The translations under genes were made by a program, and so were the position numbers. DNA of 64,000 bases from an uncultured Acetatifactor sp. (GTDB taxonomy: Bacteria; Bacillota; Clostridia; Lachnospirales; Lachnospiraceae): contig CAJUQT010000005.1 of the NCBI GenBank assembly GCA_910588225.1, positions 1-64,000 of the forward strand, given 5' to 3'. The notes beneath the pieces were generated by a model. The model searched no databases. It was not told where the DNA came from and was given only the letters and a program-made list of their open reading frames with translations. Below, piece after piece: positions 1 to 9,214 of the stretch; positions within the stretch are counted from its first letter, which is position 1; each line of letters opens with the position of its first letter.

Positions 1-2
1 TC

Positions 3-95
3 AGCGGAAGCGGAAACGACAGCGGAAGCGCCGGCAATAATGTCAGCGGAAGCGGAAATGACAGCGGAAGCGCCGGCGGCTCTGCGGGGCAGTGA
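3..95 (+). CDS. 3' end of a Ser/Gly/Asn-repeat protein (partial)
   Basis: The window opens inside a gene. This frame reads two 14-residue units of the type SGSGNDSGSAGNNV, encoded by 42-bp DNA repeats beginning at 3 and 45, and ends at TGA 93-95. Such low-complexity Ser/Gly tails are common in linkers or C-termini of secreted proteins. A competing frame (1-153) reads an Ala/Glu-rich tail and also stays open, so the frame choice is a judgement based on composition. It probably belongs to the same transcription unit as the exported protein that starts 61 bases further on. Confidence 0.45.
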   Translation, partial: SGSGNDSGSAGNNVSGSGNDSGSAGGSAGQ

Positions 96-156
96 CCATG
101 GAGTTTCCGGAAATACATTACGCTATGTAGAAATAACGGGAATAAAGGAATAAAAC

Positions 157-1158
157 ATGAGAAGATACAGTATTGGAGTTTTTGTGGTGCTGGTGCTGGC
201 GGCAATGCTGCCGGCACGGGCCCGTGCGGAAGGTGCCGGCGGGATTCGGCTGGATGAAAAAGGAACGGTTACGCTGGTCTCCTCACAGATGGCAGAGGAT
301 GAAGTGTCTACAATGAGCTTCAGCATTTCTGTGGATGCGGTGAACGCAGAAAGTGCAGAGTTTCTGTTCTCAGAAAGCGGCGCGAAGATTCTGGAGTATC
401 GGTACAATCGGGAAGAGAAAAAGCTGGATGTTTACATAGCGGGTAATACTCCCCTTTTTTCGGCGGGAGCGAATTCTCTGACTCTGGGACGAGTCGTAGT
501 CCGGGATGGAAATGGAGGGAGTACTTCGGCGACAGCCAGCGTGTCGGCAGAGTCCCTTCAGTATGTGTACGGCACGGAGGTGAGAATGGTAGAGGGTATG
601 GAATCATCAGGAGCCGTGGAAATTAAAGGGACAGATACCGATTCTCAGCCGACACAGCCACCAACACAGCCGACACAGCCACCAACACAGCCACCAACAC
701 AGCCGACACAGCCACCGACACAACCGCCCACACCGTCTCCGAAGCCGCAGAATCCGCCGGATAAAGGGAATGATGACGATGATGATGATAATTCTCAGGA
801 TACGAATAACAGTGTGACAGCGGGGAATCCTCAGGGGACGGCAAGGCCCCAGAAAACGCCCAAACCTGTTGCGACTAAAGTGCCGGTAGTACATGTTCCC
901 CAAAGTACAGCCAGACCAACAAGTTCTCCTGTGGCAACCACTCAGCCGCCGAAGGAAGATGAGGAAGACATTGATGTGGAGCAGAGCGCTGGAGCAACAT
1001 CGGAGCAGGCACCCGAAAGCAGTGACAGCCAGGAAGAGGAAAGTGAATCCGGCGGGAAGATCGACTGGGTCTGGGTGCTGGCAGTGGGAGGGATTGTTAT
1101 TTTTGCCGGGGTTGCGGTATTGGCTTTTGTGACATTGAGCCGGAAACCGGAACAATAA
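157..1158 (+). CDS. Secreted, C-terminally membrane-anchored protein with a cohesin-like domain
   Basis: 333 residues. Residues 1-24 form a signal peptide (hydrophobic VFVVLVLAAML, then ARA before the likely cut). Residues 25-150 look like an all-beta domain with alternating hydrophobic strands. The LTLGRVVV stretch reminds me of cohesin-type folds, but this is tentative. A PTQP/PTQPP proline-threonine linker follows at about 164-195, then an aspartate run and a long Ser/Thr/Pro/Glu-rich stalk. A single transmembrane helix (WVWVLAVGGIVIFAGVAVLAF) and a short basic tail end the protein. The design is a surface domain held off the membrane on a stalk. The ATG is preceded by AAAGGA at good spacing. 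The binding partner is unknown. Confidence 0.75.
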   Translation: MRRYSIGVFVVLVLAAMLPARARAEGAGGIRLDEKGTVTLVSSQMAEDEVSTMSFSISVDAVNAESAEFLFSESGAKILEYRYNREEKKLDVYIAGNTPLFSAGANSLTLGRVVVRDGNGGSTSATASVSAESLQYVYGTEVRMVEGMESSGAVEIKGTDTDSQPTQPPTQPTQPPTQPPTQPTQPPTQPPTPSPKPQNPPDKGNDDDDDDNSQDTNNSVTAGNPQGTARPQKTPKPVATKVPVVHVPQSTARPTSSPVATTQPPKEDEEDIDVEQSAGATSEQAPESSDSQEEESESGGKIDWVWVLAVGGIVIFAGVAVLAFVTLSRKPEQ

Positions 1159-1238
1159 TATTCTGATATCCTGCTGGATGATAAAATGAATAAAACTTTT
1201 GTATCTGAAAAATTTTTGATAGATGGCAAAATTTACAG

Positions 1239-1267
1239 TTGTATTATGAAAGCTTTTTCGTTATAAT
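1239..1267 (+). promoter_or_regulatory. Sigma-A promoter of the 6S-like RNA
   Basis: TTGTAT (1239-1244), a 17-bp spacer and a perfect TATAAT (1262-1267). Transcription would begin around 1273-1275, exactly at the 5' arm of the closing stem of the RNA described next. Confidence 0.75.
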
Positions 1268-1274
1268 AAAAGTA

Positions 1275-1460
1275 CCCTGAAATGTTTGATAACTTTTGTT
1301 TATTTTTGAACCTACATTACTTTAAACGGGATTCCTACATTGCCCAGTGGCTGTCAAGCCCTCACTCATTGAGAGGATTGGAAGGGAAGGCAAAAGCTTT
1401 GGCTGCGGTCACCCACCTAGCATTGCTAGGAGTCAGAAAGCAGAAGGCGGCATTTTGGGG
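1275..1460 (+). ncRNA. ssrS: Probable 6S RNA
   Basis: A roughly 186-nt RNA is bounded by a strong promoter and an intrinsic terminator. Its ends pair: CCCTGAAATG (1275-1284) with CATTTTGGGG (1451-1460), ten consecutive Watson-Crick or G-U pairs. A perfect small hairpin, CCTAGC-ATT-GCTAGG (1416-1430), lies on the 3' side. This is the position at which 6S RNAs carry a short helix beside the central open bubble. The length, rod-like closing stem and promoter fit 6S RNA, which sequesters sigma-A RNA polymerase in stationary phase. I rely on architecture rather than an alignment. A 60-codon open frame across it (1282-1464) has no ribosome binding site and looks incidental. Confidence 0.7.
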
Positions 1461-1474
1461 ATAAATACAGAAGA

Positions 1475-1504
1475 AGAGGGCAGTCCGGCAGGGCTGCTCT
1501 TTTA
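1475..1504 (+). terminator. Intrinsic terminator of the 6S-like RNA
   Basis: Imperfect hairpin with arms AGAG..CAGTCC and GGGCTGCTCT around a GGCA loop, followed by TTTTAT. Confidence 0.7.
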
Positions 1505-1585
1505 TGTATATACCCATGGTGGATAAATATTTTTAAGCATTGAGACAGTGCAGCGAGGAAGAATGCACAGATAGGGAGAGAAAAT

Positions 1586-3580
1586 TTGGAGAATAACAGA
1601 TGGGGACTGAACAGGTCTCAGAGAATGCAGATGAAGGCGTTTATCTGTGTGCTGGGTTTTCTGCTGATTGTAATTTTGCTGCTGGGAAAGCTGATTCTGA
1701 TGCTGGTGAACAGAGGAGAGGATCAGGAGGAGGTACCGGAACCACAACCGCATATTCCGGTGGTCCGACAGCTGACAAATGTATGGATTACAGAGGTGGA
1801 TGAAGAGGGACTTTCCCTTTTCCGGGAAGGGAACAGCGAACGTTATCTGTGGGGAGACGTGACCGTGGGAGATAATGGTCCGGTGCAGCCTTATCATGCA
1901 GACTTGTCCGTGCGGGAACAGGTGGCGGATGTGGAGCTGACAGACGACAGAGTCACCTCTGTCAGTGCCAAAACCGATAAGATTAACGGCCGGATCCTGA
2001 GTGTGGATGAAACGGGAATCGAAGTGGAGGGTTACGGCAGACTGCCGCTGGCTGCAGATTACAGGGGCTACAGACTCTTCGACAGCCTGGAGATGTGCAC
2101 GGCGCGGGATGTGCGCTTTGGCTATAATTTTACGGATTTATGTATGGAAAACGGGGAAGTCTGTGCAGTTTTGATGGTGAAGGAGGAAGCCATGGAATAT
2201 ATCCGGGTGCTGATTAAGGCTTCGGATTACAGCGGAAGCTTTCACGATGCACCGGTACTTACCTGTGATGTGGATTATACGGTGATTTACGGTCCCTATG
2301 ATAATCTGAGGCAGGAGACTCACAAGGCGGGAGAGGAACTGACCTTTTCTTCTGACAGCTTCTATTTTGAGGCGGATCGGGTAATGATTGTACCCGACGT
2401 GCTGACAGGGAAGGTAATCCTGAAGAACTGTAATCGCTCCCAGGGGACACCTGCATACAGAGGACAGATGGAGCTTCGAAAGACGGAGGAGGGAATCGTG
2501 GCGGTCAATGAGGTCCTGCTGGAGGAATACCTGTACAGTGTGGTACCCAGCGAGATGCCGGCGAAATATCCCTTCGAGGCATTGAAGGCTCAGGCAATCT
2601 GTGCCAGAACCTATGCTTACGGACATATGGAACATGCGGGATATCCCCAGTATGGGGCCCATGTGGATGACAGCACCTCCTACCAGGTGTATAATAACAT
2701 TCTGGAGCAGGAGAGCACTACCACAGCCGTAAAAGAAACTTACGGACAGCTGCTGTATACGGAAGGCGGCGGCCTGGCGGGGACCTATTACTACTCTACT
2801 TCCTGCGGGGTGGGAAGCGATCCCAATGTGTGGAAGACGGCGGCAGCGCCGACGCTGACCTATCTGCAGGCAAAACCATTGAACCGGATTGCCATGGAAG
2901 AAGCAGTGGCAGCCATGGCGCAGGGAGGAAACGCGGGGGAGGCAGCAGAGAGTGAGCCGGAGGAGATAAGCCTGGGAGAGAGCCTCAGAGAAGAAGAAAA
3001 CTTTGCAGCGTTTATTTCCACTGTAAATGAAAGTGATTTTGAAGCTAAGGAAGGGTGGTATCGCTGGAGCTATCAGGTGGATGAACTGGATAAAGAGCAT
3101 ATGCTGGAGACCCTGCAGAAACGCTATGCGGCTAACGACGAGCTGGTATTGACCTGGAAGGACGGAGCCTATGTCAGTGAAACCATCAGTGAGCTGGGGA
3201 ATATCACGGATATTTACATAGAGAAGCGGGGCAGCGGCGGTGTGGCCGATGAGCTGATCATCGAGACGGATACCGGGAAGCTGAAAGTCATATCCGAGCA
3301 TAATATCCGATATGTGCTGAACGACGGTGAGACGAAGGTGGAGAGGCAGGACGGCAGCAGAGTAGCCAGTGCAAGCCTGCTGCCCAGCGGATTTTTTACC
3401 ATAACAACTGGAAAAGAGGATGGAAGTGTGGTAGGATATAGCTTAACTGGCGGTGGATTCGGCCATGGCGTGGGAATGAGCCAGAACGGGGCCAGGGAAA
3501 TGGCGGGAAGCGGATATTCCGCCGGGGAAATTCTATTATTTTTCTATGAGAATTGTGCCATCAAAAATGTATACGAGTAG
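1586..3580 (+). CDS. SpoIID/LytB domain-containing membrane protein
   Basis: 664 residues from a TTG start behind AGGGAGAG. A single N-terminal transmembrane helix (about 19-41) anchors a large extracytoplasmic part. The SpoIID/LytB domain begins near residue 310 with VVPSEMPAKYPFEALKAQ and continues through ARTYA. It closes near residue 626 with GHGVGMSQNGAREMA, the family's C-terminal signature. Members are lytic transglycosylases acting on denuded glycan in engulfment (SpoIID) or amidase enhancers (LytB). The protein is about twice as long as SpoIID of Bacillus and has extra N-terminal beta-rich sequence and an acidic insert around 440-490. It is therefore a SpoIID-domain paralogue rather than certainly SpoIID itself. 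The next gene starts 12 bases downstream. Confidence 0.85.
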   Translation: MENNRWGLNRSQRMQMKAFICVLGFLLIVILLLGKLILMLVNRGEDQEEVPEPQPHIPVVRQLTNVWITEVDEEGLSLFREGNSERYLWGDVTVGDNGPVQPYHADLSVREQVADVELTDDRVTSVSAKTDKINGRILSVDETGIEVEGYGRLPLAADYRGYRLFDSLEMCTARDVRFGYNFTDLCMENGEVCAVLMVKEEAMEYIRVLIKASDYSGSFHDAPVLTCDVDYTVIYGPYDNLRQETHKAGEELTFSSDSFYFEADRVMIVPDVLTGKVILKNCNRSQGTPAYRGQMELRKTEEGIVAVNEVLLEEYLYSVVPSEMPAKYPFEALKAQAICARTYAYGHMEHAGYPQYGAHVDDSTSYQVYNNILEQESTTTAVKETYGQLLYTEGGGLAGTYYYSTSCGVGSDPNVWKTAAAPTLTYLQAKPLNRIAMEEAVAAMAQGGNAGEAAESEPEEISLGESLREEENFAAFISTVNESDFEAKEGWYRWSYQVDELDKEHMLETLQKRYAANDELVLTWKDGAYVSETISELGNITDIYIEKRGSGGVADELIIETDTGKLKVISEHNIRYVLNDGETKVERQDGSRVASASLLPSGFFTITTGKEDGSVVGYSLTGGGFGHGVGMSQNGAREMAGSGYSAGEILLFFYENCAIKNVYE

Positions 3581-3591
3581 GAGCGGCGGTT

Positions 3592-4425
3592 GTGGTACGT
3601 GAAATATACCTGAGTATAAAAGATTTTTCCGAGAAAATGAAGAGGCAGAATATCAGTACATATGCGGCAAGCATTGCATTTTTCTTTTTTCTGTCAGTGG
3701 TGCCCATGTTGATGATGATATGTACTATCATTCCCTATACGCCGCTGACGGAGGAAAACCTGGTGGAGCTTGTGACGGATGTGCTGCCCGATCAGATTGA
3801 CCCGCTGGCGGAAAGCCTGATATCGGAAGTGTATGACAAATCTGCCGGAATTCTGTCCATTGCTATTATCGCCACCATCTGGTCCGCGGCGAAGGGAGTG
3901 CTTGCACTGATGCGCGGTCTGAATGCGGTCAATGGCGTGGAGGAGAAGCGAAATTATTTTGTGGTGCGGATGATTGCATCTTTCTATACTCTGGTGATGC
4001 TGGTGGGAGTGATTCTGTCCCTGTTTGTGATGGTATTTGGTGATCAGCTGGTAAAGCTTGCGCTGCATAGGCTTCCGCAGCTGCAGTCCGTGGTGGCTTT
4101 TGTCATGAATTTCCGTTTCCTGCTGGTATGGGCAGTGCTGACGGTGCTGTTCGCGGCTGTCTATGCCTATGTGCCCGACAGAAAGCTGACATTTAAGGAA
4201 CAGATACCGGGAGCCGTATTTGCGGCTGTGGCCTGGAGTATCTTTTCCTGGGTATTTTCCTATTACCTGACCTATGGCAATTCCTATGGTATCTATGGCA
4301 GCCTGTCCATTATTATCATAGTGCTTCTGTGGCTTTATTTCTGTATGTACATTATGATGATCGGCGCTTATCTGAACCGATATTTTGAATTCACAGACAG
4401 AATGCCTGTGGGGAAGGAGAAATAA
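3592..4425 (+). CDS. YihY/BrkB-family integral membrane protein
   Basis: About 277 residues. I place the start at GTG 3592 because AGGAG (3578-3582) sits at correct spacing. An in-frame upstream TTG at 3553 would overlap the preceding gene and has no such site. The protein has about six transmembrane helices. It shows the typical N-terminal Y-A-AS-A-FF--S--P sequence (TYAASIAFFFFLSVVPML), a Trp-Ser-AAKG loop (IWSAAKGVLALMRGLN) and the C-terminal SIIIIVLLWLYF helix. This family was once misnamed ribonuclease BN. Its function is unsettled, with flippase or transporter roles proposed. Its stop codon overlaps the next start (TAATG). Confidence 0.85.
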   Translation: MVREIYLSIKDFSEKMKRQNISTYAASIAFFFFLSVVPMLMMICTIIPYTPLTEENLVELVTDVLPDQIDPLAESLISEVYDKSAGILSIAIIATIWSAAKGVLALMRGLNAVNGVEEKRNYFVVRMIASFYTLVMLVGVILSLFVMVFGDQLVKLALHRLPQLQSVVAFVMNFRFLLVWAVLTVLFAAVYAYVPDRKLTFKEQIPGAVFAAVAWSIFSWVFSYYLTYGNSYGIYGSLSIIIIVLLWLYFCMYIMMIGAYLNRYFEFTDRMPVGKEK

Positions 4426-4670
4426 TGGACGATGTGAAGATGCTGGTTTCCTGTGTGGTTGCAAAAGGAGATAAAAAAATGGTGCGGGTGTCCTTCCTGC
4501 GTGGAAATGACTATGCGGAGGGCATTCTGCCGGAGGGAATGATTGAGAAGTCGGAGGGCTTTACCGCACAGGAGGTTCAGAAACTGGAGAACTTCCTGCG
4601 GGTAAACCGACAGGATATTCTGAAACAGGCCAGAGAAATTAATCCGTTGCGGAACTGGCTGGGGCTATGA
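4425..4670 (+). CDS. Small conserved-looking protein of unknown function
   Basis: 81 residues starting at the ATG that overlaps the upstream stop by one base, with GGGAAGGAGA as ribosome binding site. The sequence is soluble and mixed alpha/beta, with a C-terminal amphipathic segment (EVQKLENFLRVNRQDILKQAREINPLRNWLG). That end resembles the DUF4160-like or toxin-antitoxin-associated small proteins only vaguely, so I do not assign a family. Translational coupling to the BrkB-type gene suggests co-expression. Confidence 0.7.
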   Translation: MDDVKMLVSCVVAKGDKKMVRVSFLRGNDYAEGILPEGMIEKSEGFTAQEVQKLENFLRVNRQDILKQAREINPLRNWLGL

Positions 4671-4830
4671 GCTGCGGTATGTGATGACAGGGCTGCTGAA
4701 CCGGTATCCCCGGCGATGATGATTCGGTTTACGAAGGGAAAGGAACAGATTGCACGGAATTTTACAGGAAAATTGTGGCGTTATTTTGCCTTTGAAAGGA
4801 AGTTCTGATTAAAAATGAAGAGAAAGTATG

Positions 4831-4882
4831 GACTGCCGCGCCGCTGGGAATATAATCAGCAGCACGGCAGTTATTCTTTTTA
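4831..4882 (+). terminator. Intrinsic terminator
   Basis: Arms GACTGCCGCGCCGCTG (4831-4846) and CAGCAGCACGGCAGTT (4857-4872) pair with two mismatches, followed by ATTCTTTTTAC. It ends the spoIID-like/brkB/small-protein unit. An open frame crossing it (4815-5132) is therefore unlikely to be a gene. Confidence 0.6.
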
Positions 4883-4920
4883 CAGGATATCTACAAATTT
4901 TTTCTTCCGATGCGGCAGAA

Positions 4921-5100
4921 CCACTGCTACAAACAGTGTTCCTGTCGCTGTAAGGCTGGGATTCCTGCAATGCTTTACAGGCGGTAGGCCCCTGTTGGTC
5001 ATTTCAAAAGCCCAGGTCTTAGCGACAGGCCCTTGTTGGGTATTGTCAGGAATTTGTCTTGGGCCTCAGGACCATAAAGGTCCTTGCAGGAGGCACCGCT
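4921..5100. repeat. Dispersed GC-rich intergenic repeat, related to the array near 52.8-53.6 kb
   Basis: On the minus strand this segment carries at least two diverged units of the 42-bp repeat seen at 52769. Exact shared words are the 13-mer GCCCCTGTTGGTC (4988-5000 and 53525-53537) and the 14-mer TTAGCGACAGGCCC (5019-5032), whose complement occurs at 52961-52974. A small hairpin (AGGACC..GGTCCT, near 5069-5085) ends it. No coding function is visible. The remainder of the 4671-5222 gap holds the terminator and the leader of murE. Confidence 0.6.
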
Positions 5101-5222
5101 CTTATGTATTAAACGCGAATTTAGGGTGGTAGAAATTCACAAATTAGAGTAAAATAGAAAAGAATACTTTTATCGGACGATAAACCCAAAGGGTGCGGAA
5201 GAAAAATATTAGGAGGAAAGGT

Positions 5223-6698
5223 ATGAAACTGCAGGATTTGCTGGAACAGATAGAGTACAAGTGTATACAGGGAACCATGGACACGGAAGTGACGGCAGTG
5301 GTTTATGATTCACGTAAGGTACAGGAGGGCAGCCTTTTCATCTGTATTGAAGGCGCCAATTTTGACGGACACCGATTTGCAGCGGAGGTAGTGGAGAAAG
5401 GAACGAAAGTTTTGGTAGTCTCCAAAGAAGTGGAGAATGTATCAGCACAGGACATCACCGTGATAAAAGTGGCGGATACCAGATACGCCATGGCATTTAT
5501 CTCCGCAGCCTGGTTTGGACATCCCGCGGAAAAGCTGAAGGTCATTGGCATTACCGGTACAAAAGGCAAGACCACCACCGCCTGGCTGGTAAAAGACATT
5601 CTGGAAGAAGCCGGTTTTAAGGTGGGACTGATAGGAACCATTGAGACGATTATCGGGGATACCCATATCCCGGCGGAAAGTACTACACCGGAATCCTATG
5701 TGCTCCAGGAAGACTTCGCGAAAATGGTGGCGGCAGGAGTAGAAATTGTGGTTATGGAAGTATCTTCACAGGGACTGAAGCTTCACCGTACCCAGGGCTT
5801 TACATTTGACTACGGCATTTTTACCAATCTGGAGCCGGACCACATCGCACCCAACGAGCATTCCAGCTTTGAGGAATATATGGCCTGTAAGGGACTTTTG
5901 TTCAGACAATGTCGGACAGGAATTGTGAATGCGGACGATGATCACACAGAGAACCTTCTGAAGGGACATACCTGTGAACTGGAGACCTTTGGTCTGGGAG
6001 AGAAAAATATGCTGCGGGCGGAACAGCTGGAGCTGGTGCATACGCCGGGTGAACTTGGCGTAAAATTCCATGTGACAGGGCTGATGGACCTTGCCGTGGA
6101 AGTACCCACGCCCGGACGATTCAGCGTTTATAATGCATTATGTGCCGTTGCCATATGCCGCCATTTTAAAGTGGAGGTTCCGGAGATTCAGAGGGCTCTG
6201 AAGTCGGCCAAAGTAAAAGGACGTATAGAAAAAGTTACTATTTCGGATAAATTTACTTTATTGATTGACTATGCGCATAATGCCATGGCGCTGGAGAGCC
6301 TGCTGAGCACACTGCGGGAGTATAAGCCGGGGCGTCTGGTATGCGTGTTTGGCTGTGGTGGAAACCGTTCAAAGCTCAGACGATATGAGATGGGAGAGGT
6401 CAGCGGAAGGCTGGCGGATTTAACCGTCATCACTTCTGACAATCCCCGGTTTGAGGAACCGCAGGATATCATTGAGGACATCAAGATTGGAATTGGCAGA
6501 ACCACAGGCAGATATGTGGAAATATGTGACAGAAGGGAAGCAATTGCATGGGTGATTTCCCGCGCAGAAGAGGGAGATTTGATTGTGCTGGCAGGAAAAG
6601 GCCATGAAGATTACCAGGAGATAAAAGGGGAAAAATATCCAATGGATGAAAGGCAGATTATCAGGGAATTACTGGACGGAGGTTTGGCACATATTTAG
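5223..6698 (+). CDS. murE: UDP-MurNAc-L-Ala-D-Glu:meso-DAP ligase
   Basis: 491 residues from ATG 5223, directly behind AGGAGGAAAGGT. An in-frame extension to 5193 lacks a site. MurE adds the third amino acid of the peptidoglycan stem peptide in the cytoplasm using ATP. The P-loop GITGTKGKTTTAW lies near residue 110 and the central-domain EVSSQGL and EPDH motifs follow. The C-terminal Asp-Asn-Pro-Arg signature (TSDNPRFEEPQDII, near 404) binds meso-diaminopimelate, so the wall is predicted to be mDAP-type. The gene is separated from the division cluster 15 kb downstream, whereas in Bacillus murE sits between spoVD and mraY. priA follows after 14 bases. Confidence 0.95.
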   Translation: MKLQDLLEQIEYKCIQGTMDTEVTAVVYDSRKVQEGSLFICIEGANFDGHRFAAEVVEKGTKVLVVSKEVENVSAQDITVIKVADTRYAMAFISAAWFGHPAEKLKVIGITGTKGKTTTAWLVKDILEEAGFKVGLIGTIETIIGDTHIPAESTTPESYVLQEDFAKMVAAGVEIVVMEVSSQGLKLHRTQGFTFDYGIFTNLEPDHIAPNEHSSFEEYMACKGLLFRQCRTGIVNADDDHTENLLKGHTCELETFGLGEKNMLRAEQLELVHTPGELGVKFHVTGLMDLAVEVPTPGRFSVYNALCAVAICRHFKVEVPEIQRALKSAKVKGRIEKVTISDKFTLLIDYAHNAMALESLLSTLREYKPGRLVCVFGCGGNRSKLRRYEMGEVSGRLADLTVITSDNPRFEEPQDIIEDIKIGIGRTTGRYVEICDRREAIAWVISRAEEGDLIVLAGKGHEDYQEIKGEKYPMDERQIIRELLDGGLAHI

Positions 6699-6712
6699 TC
6701 GGGAGGGAACTC

Positions 6713-9028
6713 ATGTGCGAGTTTTATGCGGATATTATTGTGGATATTTCCCATGAAAAATTGGATAAACCTTTCCAATACCGGATACCTGACAGACTTT
6801 GTGATAAGCTGGAGACCGGAATGTGTGTCACAGTGCCTTTCGGGAACGGCAACAGGCTGATAAAAGGGTATGTGATTGGCATAGGCGATACCTGCAAATT
6901 TGATCCCAACAGAATAAAGGAAATTCAGGCAGTCAGTCGGGGAGATGTGGATGTACAGGATAAAATGATTGCTCTGGCGGGATGGATCAGAAAAAATTAT
7001 GGTTCTACCATGATACAGGCATTGAAAACCGTTCTTCCTGCGAAAAGGACAGTGAAAAAACTGGAACACAGAACCATCAGGCGTATCATGAGCAGAGAGG
7101 AAACGCTGTCACTGCTGGGTGAAAGCATCAGAAAAAAGCAGGTGGCAAAGGAGCGGCTTCTGCGGGAGCTGACGGAACAGGAGACGATTCCCTATGAGTG
7201 GGTAACCGGAAAACTGGGCGTATCGGCGCAAACTATAAAAAGTCTGGAGAAGGCGGGAGTAGTTCGAATTCTCAGCACACAATCCCTGCGCAATCCGGTG
7301 CGGCTGGAAGAGCAGGAAGAGGGACGCAGAATTTTAAGCGCTGAGCAGACAGAAATTGTGGAAGAAGTGCTGGCAGATTTTGATGCGGGGAAGCCTGATA
7401 CCTATTTACTGCACGGCATTACCGGGAGCGGCAAGACAGAAGTGTACATGAAGATTATAGAGGAAATGGTGGCTCGGGGGAAGCAGGCCATTGTGCTGAT
7501 ACCGGAGATTGCACTGACTTACCAGACGCTGCTTCGGTTTTTCAGGCGCTTTGGAGACAGGGTCAGTGTCATGAACTCCACACTTTCTCCGGGAGAAAAG
7601 TTTGACCAGTGCGAGCGGGCCCAAAAAGGGGAAATTGATGTGATTATCGGTCCCCGGTCGGCATTGTTCACACCTTTTCCCAATCTGGGCATCATTGTAA
7701 TTGACGAGGAGCATGAGAACAGCTATAAAAGTGAATCATCCCCCAAATATCATGCAAGGGAGACCGCGTTGGAGGTGGCGAGACTTCATGATGCCAGTGT
7801 GCTGCTCGGATCCGCAACACCGTCGCTGGAGGCGTATTACAGAGCGGAGACAGGAGAATACAAGCTCTTTGTTCTGAGAAAGCGCCTGACGGGAGGACAT
7901 TTGCCGCAGGTGCATATTGTAGATCTGCGGAAAGAACTGCGGGAAGGAAATCGTTCTATTTTCAGTGGGAAACTGCAGCAGCTGCTTGCGGACAGAATAG
8001 AACGGGGAGAACAGAGTATTCTTTTTATAAATCGCAGAGGTTATGCGGGCTTTGTGTCCTGCAGAGCCTGCGGATATGTAGTGAAGTGTCCTCACTGTGA
8101 CGTATCTCTGTCAGAACATAAGGGAATGGGAGCAGGATATGGCGGGGGAGCGGGAAAAAGCAGGATGATCTGCCATTACTGCGGGTATGACACGGCGGCT
8201 CCGGAAGTCTGTCCTCAGTGCGGTTCCCGGTATATCAGCGGTTTCCGGGCCGGGACACAGCAGATAGAAGAAAAACTGAAAGAAATTTTTCCACAGGTGC
8301 GTGTTCTTCGCATGGATGCGGATACCACCAGAACAAAGGACAGCTATGAACGCATATTGTCCGCTTTTTCGGGCGGGGAGGCAGATGTTCTCATAGGCAC
8401 ACAGATGATTGTAAAGGGGCATGATTTCCCGCAAGTGACACTGGTGGGTGTGCTGGCTGCAGATTTATCTCTGAACAGTAGTGACTACAGAGCCTGTGAG
8501 AGGACTTTTCAGCTTCTGACCCAGGCGGTGGGAAGAGCAGGGAGAGGTATGCTCCCGGGGGAGGCAGTGATTCAGACTTATCAGCCGGAACACTATGCAA
8601 TTTTACGTGCCTCAGAGCAGGATTATGAGGGATTTTACAAAGAAGAGATACTTTACCGGGAAATGCTTGGATATCCTCCGGCGGCGCATTTGCTGGCGGT
8701 GCAGATTTTTGCAGGAGACGAGGGCAGGTGCAGAATGCTTGCGGACAGACTGGCCGGAAGTGTGAGAGGCAGGCTTGCCGTACAAGAGCTGCCCCGGGAA
8801 TACAGGGGATTTAAGGGCTGTGATGGAATGCCGCAGCTACAGCTTATCGGTCCTGCGCCAGCTTGTGTTGGAAAAGTTAATGATATTTTTAGATTTGTCT
8901 TCTATGTGAAATGCGCAAATTATGGTAAACTGGTACAGGTGAAGGATTTGCTGGAGGAAGAGATACAGAAAATGCAGCTGATAAAGGAATCAGTGCAGTT
9001 TGATTTTGATCCTGTGAATATGATGTAA
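6713..9028 (+). CDS. priA: Primosomal protein N' (replication restart helicase)
   Basis: 771 residues, within the normal range. PriA recognises stalled forks and loads the replicative helicase. The N-terminal DNA-binding domain precedes Walker A in GITGSGKTEVYM (about 230-241), the DEEH box (about 331-334) and SATPSLE. Two zinc sites follow between about 449 and 505: CRACGYVVKCPHCD and CHYCGYDTAAPEVCPQCG. The helicase motif GTQMIVKGHDFP and QAVGRAGRG complete the core. ATG follows GGGAGG. A short Gly-rich insert (MGAGYGGGAGKS) sits between the zinc pairs. The gene is co-transcribed with murE. Confidence 0.96.
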   Translation: MCEFYADIIVDISHEKLDKPFQYRIPDRLCDKLETGMCVTVPFGNGNRLIKGYVIGIGDTCKFDPNRIKEIQAVSRGDVDVQDKMIALAGWIRKNYGSTMIQALKTVLPAKRTVKKLEHRTIRRIMSREETLSLLGESIRKKQVAKERLLRELTEQETIPYEWVTGKLGVSAQTIKSLEKAGVVRILSTQSLRNPVRLEEQEEGRRILSAEQTEIVEEVLADFDAGKPDTYLLHGITGSGKTEVYMKIIEEMVARGKQAIVLIPEIALTYQTLLRFFRRFGDRVSVMNSTLSPGEKFDQCERAQKGEIDVIIGPRSALFTPFPNLGIIVIDEEHENSYKSESSPKYHARETALEVARLHDASVLLGSATPSLEAYYRAETGEYKLFVLRKRLTGGHLPQVHIVDLRKELREGNRSIFSGKLQQLLADRIERGEQSILFINRRGYAGFVSCRACGYVVKCPHCDVSLSEHKGMGAGYGGGAGKSRMICHYCGYDTAAPEVCPQCGSRYISGFRAGTQQIEEKLKEIFPQVRVLRMDADTTRTKDSYERILSAFSGGEADVLIGTQMIVKGHDFPQVTLVGVLAADLSLNSSDYRACERTFQLLTQAVGRAGRGMLPGEAVIQTYQPEHYAILRASEQDYEGFYKEEILYREMLGYPPAAHLLAVQIFAGDEGRCRMLADRLAGSVRGRLAVQELPREYRGFKGCDGMPQLQLIGPAPACVGKVNDIFRFVFYVKCANYGKLVQVKDLLEEEIQKMQLIKESVQFDFDPVNMM

Positions 9029-9214
9029 AAGGCAGCAGATTATGCAGTAAGGAGTATGTAATCAGATATAACAGGACAGTGCAGATACCATCTTGTTTTG
9101 TGATGATTTATGAGGAATGATTTTTGGGTGTGGCAGGTGATAAGACGAAAGGCGTATGCCGGAATATGTCGGTGGAAATAAAAAAGGAACAGGAAAGACA
9201 GAAAGGAAAGAAAA

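Noticed and set aside
1282..1464. 60-codon open frame
   Set aside because: Lies inside the 6S-like RNA and has no ribosome binding site.
4815..5132. 105-codon open frame
   Set aside because: It runs through a terminator hairpin and a dispersed repeat and has no recognisable domain.
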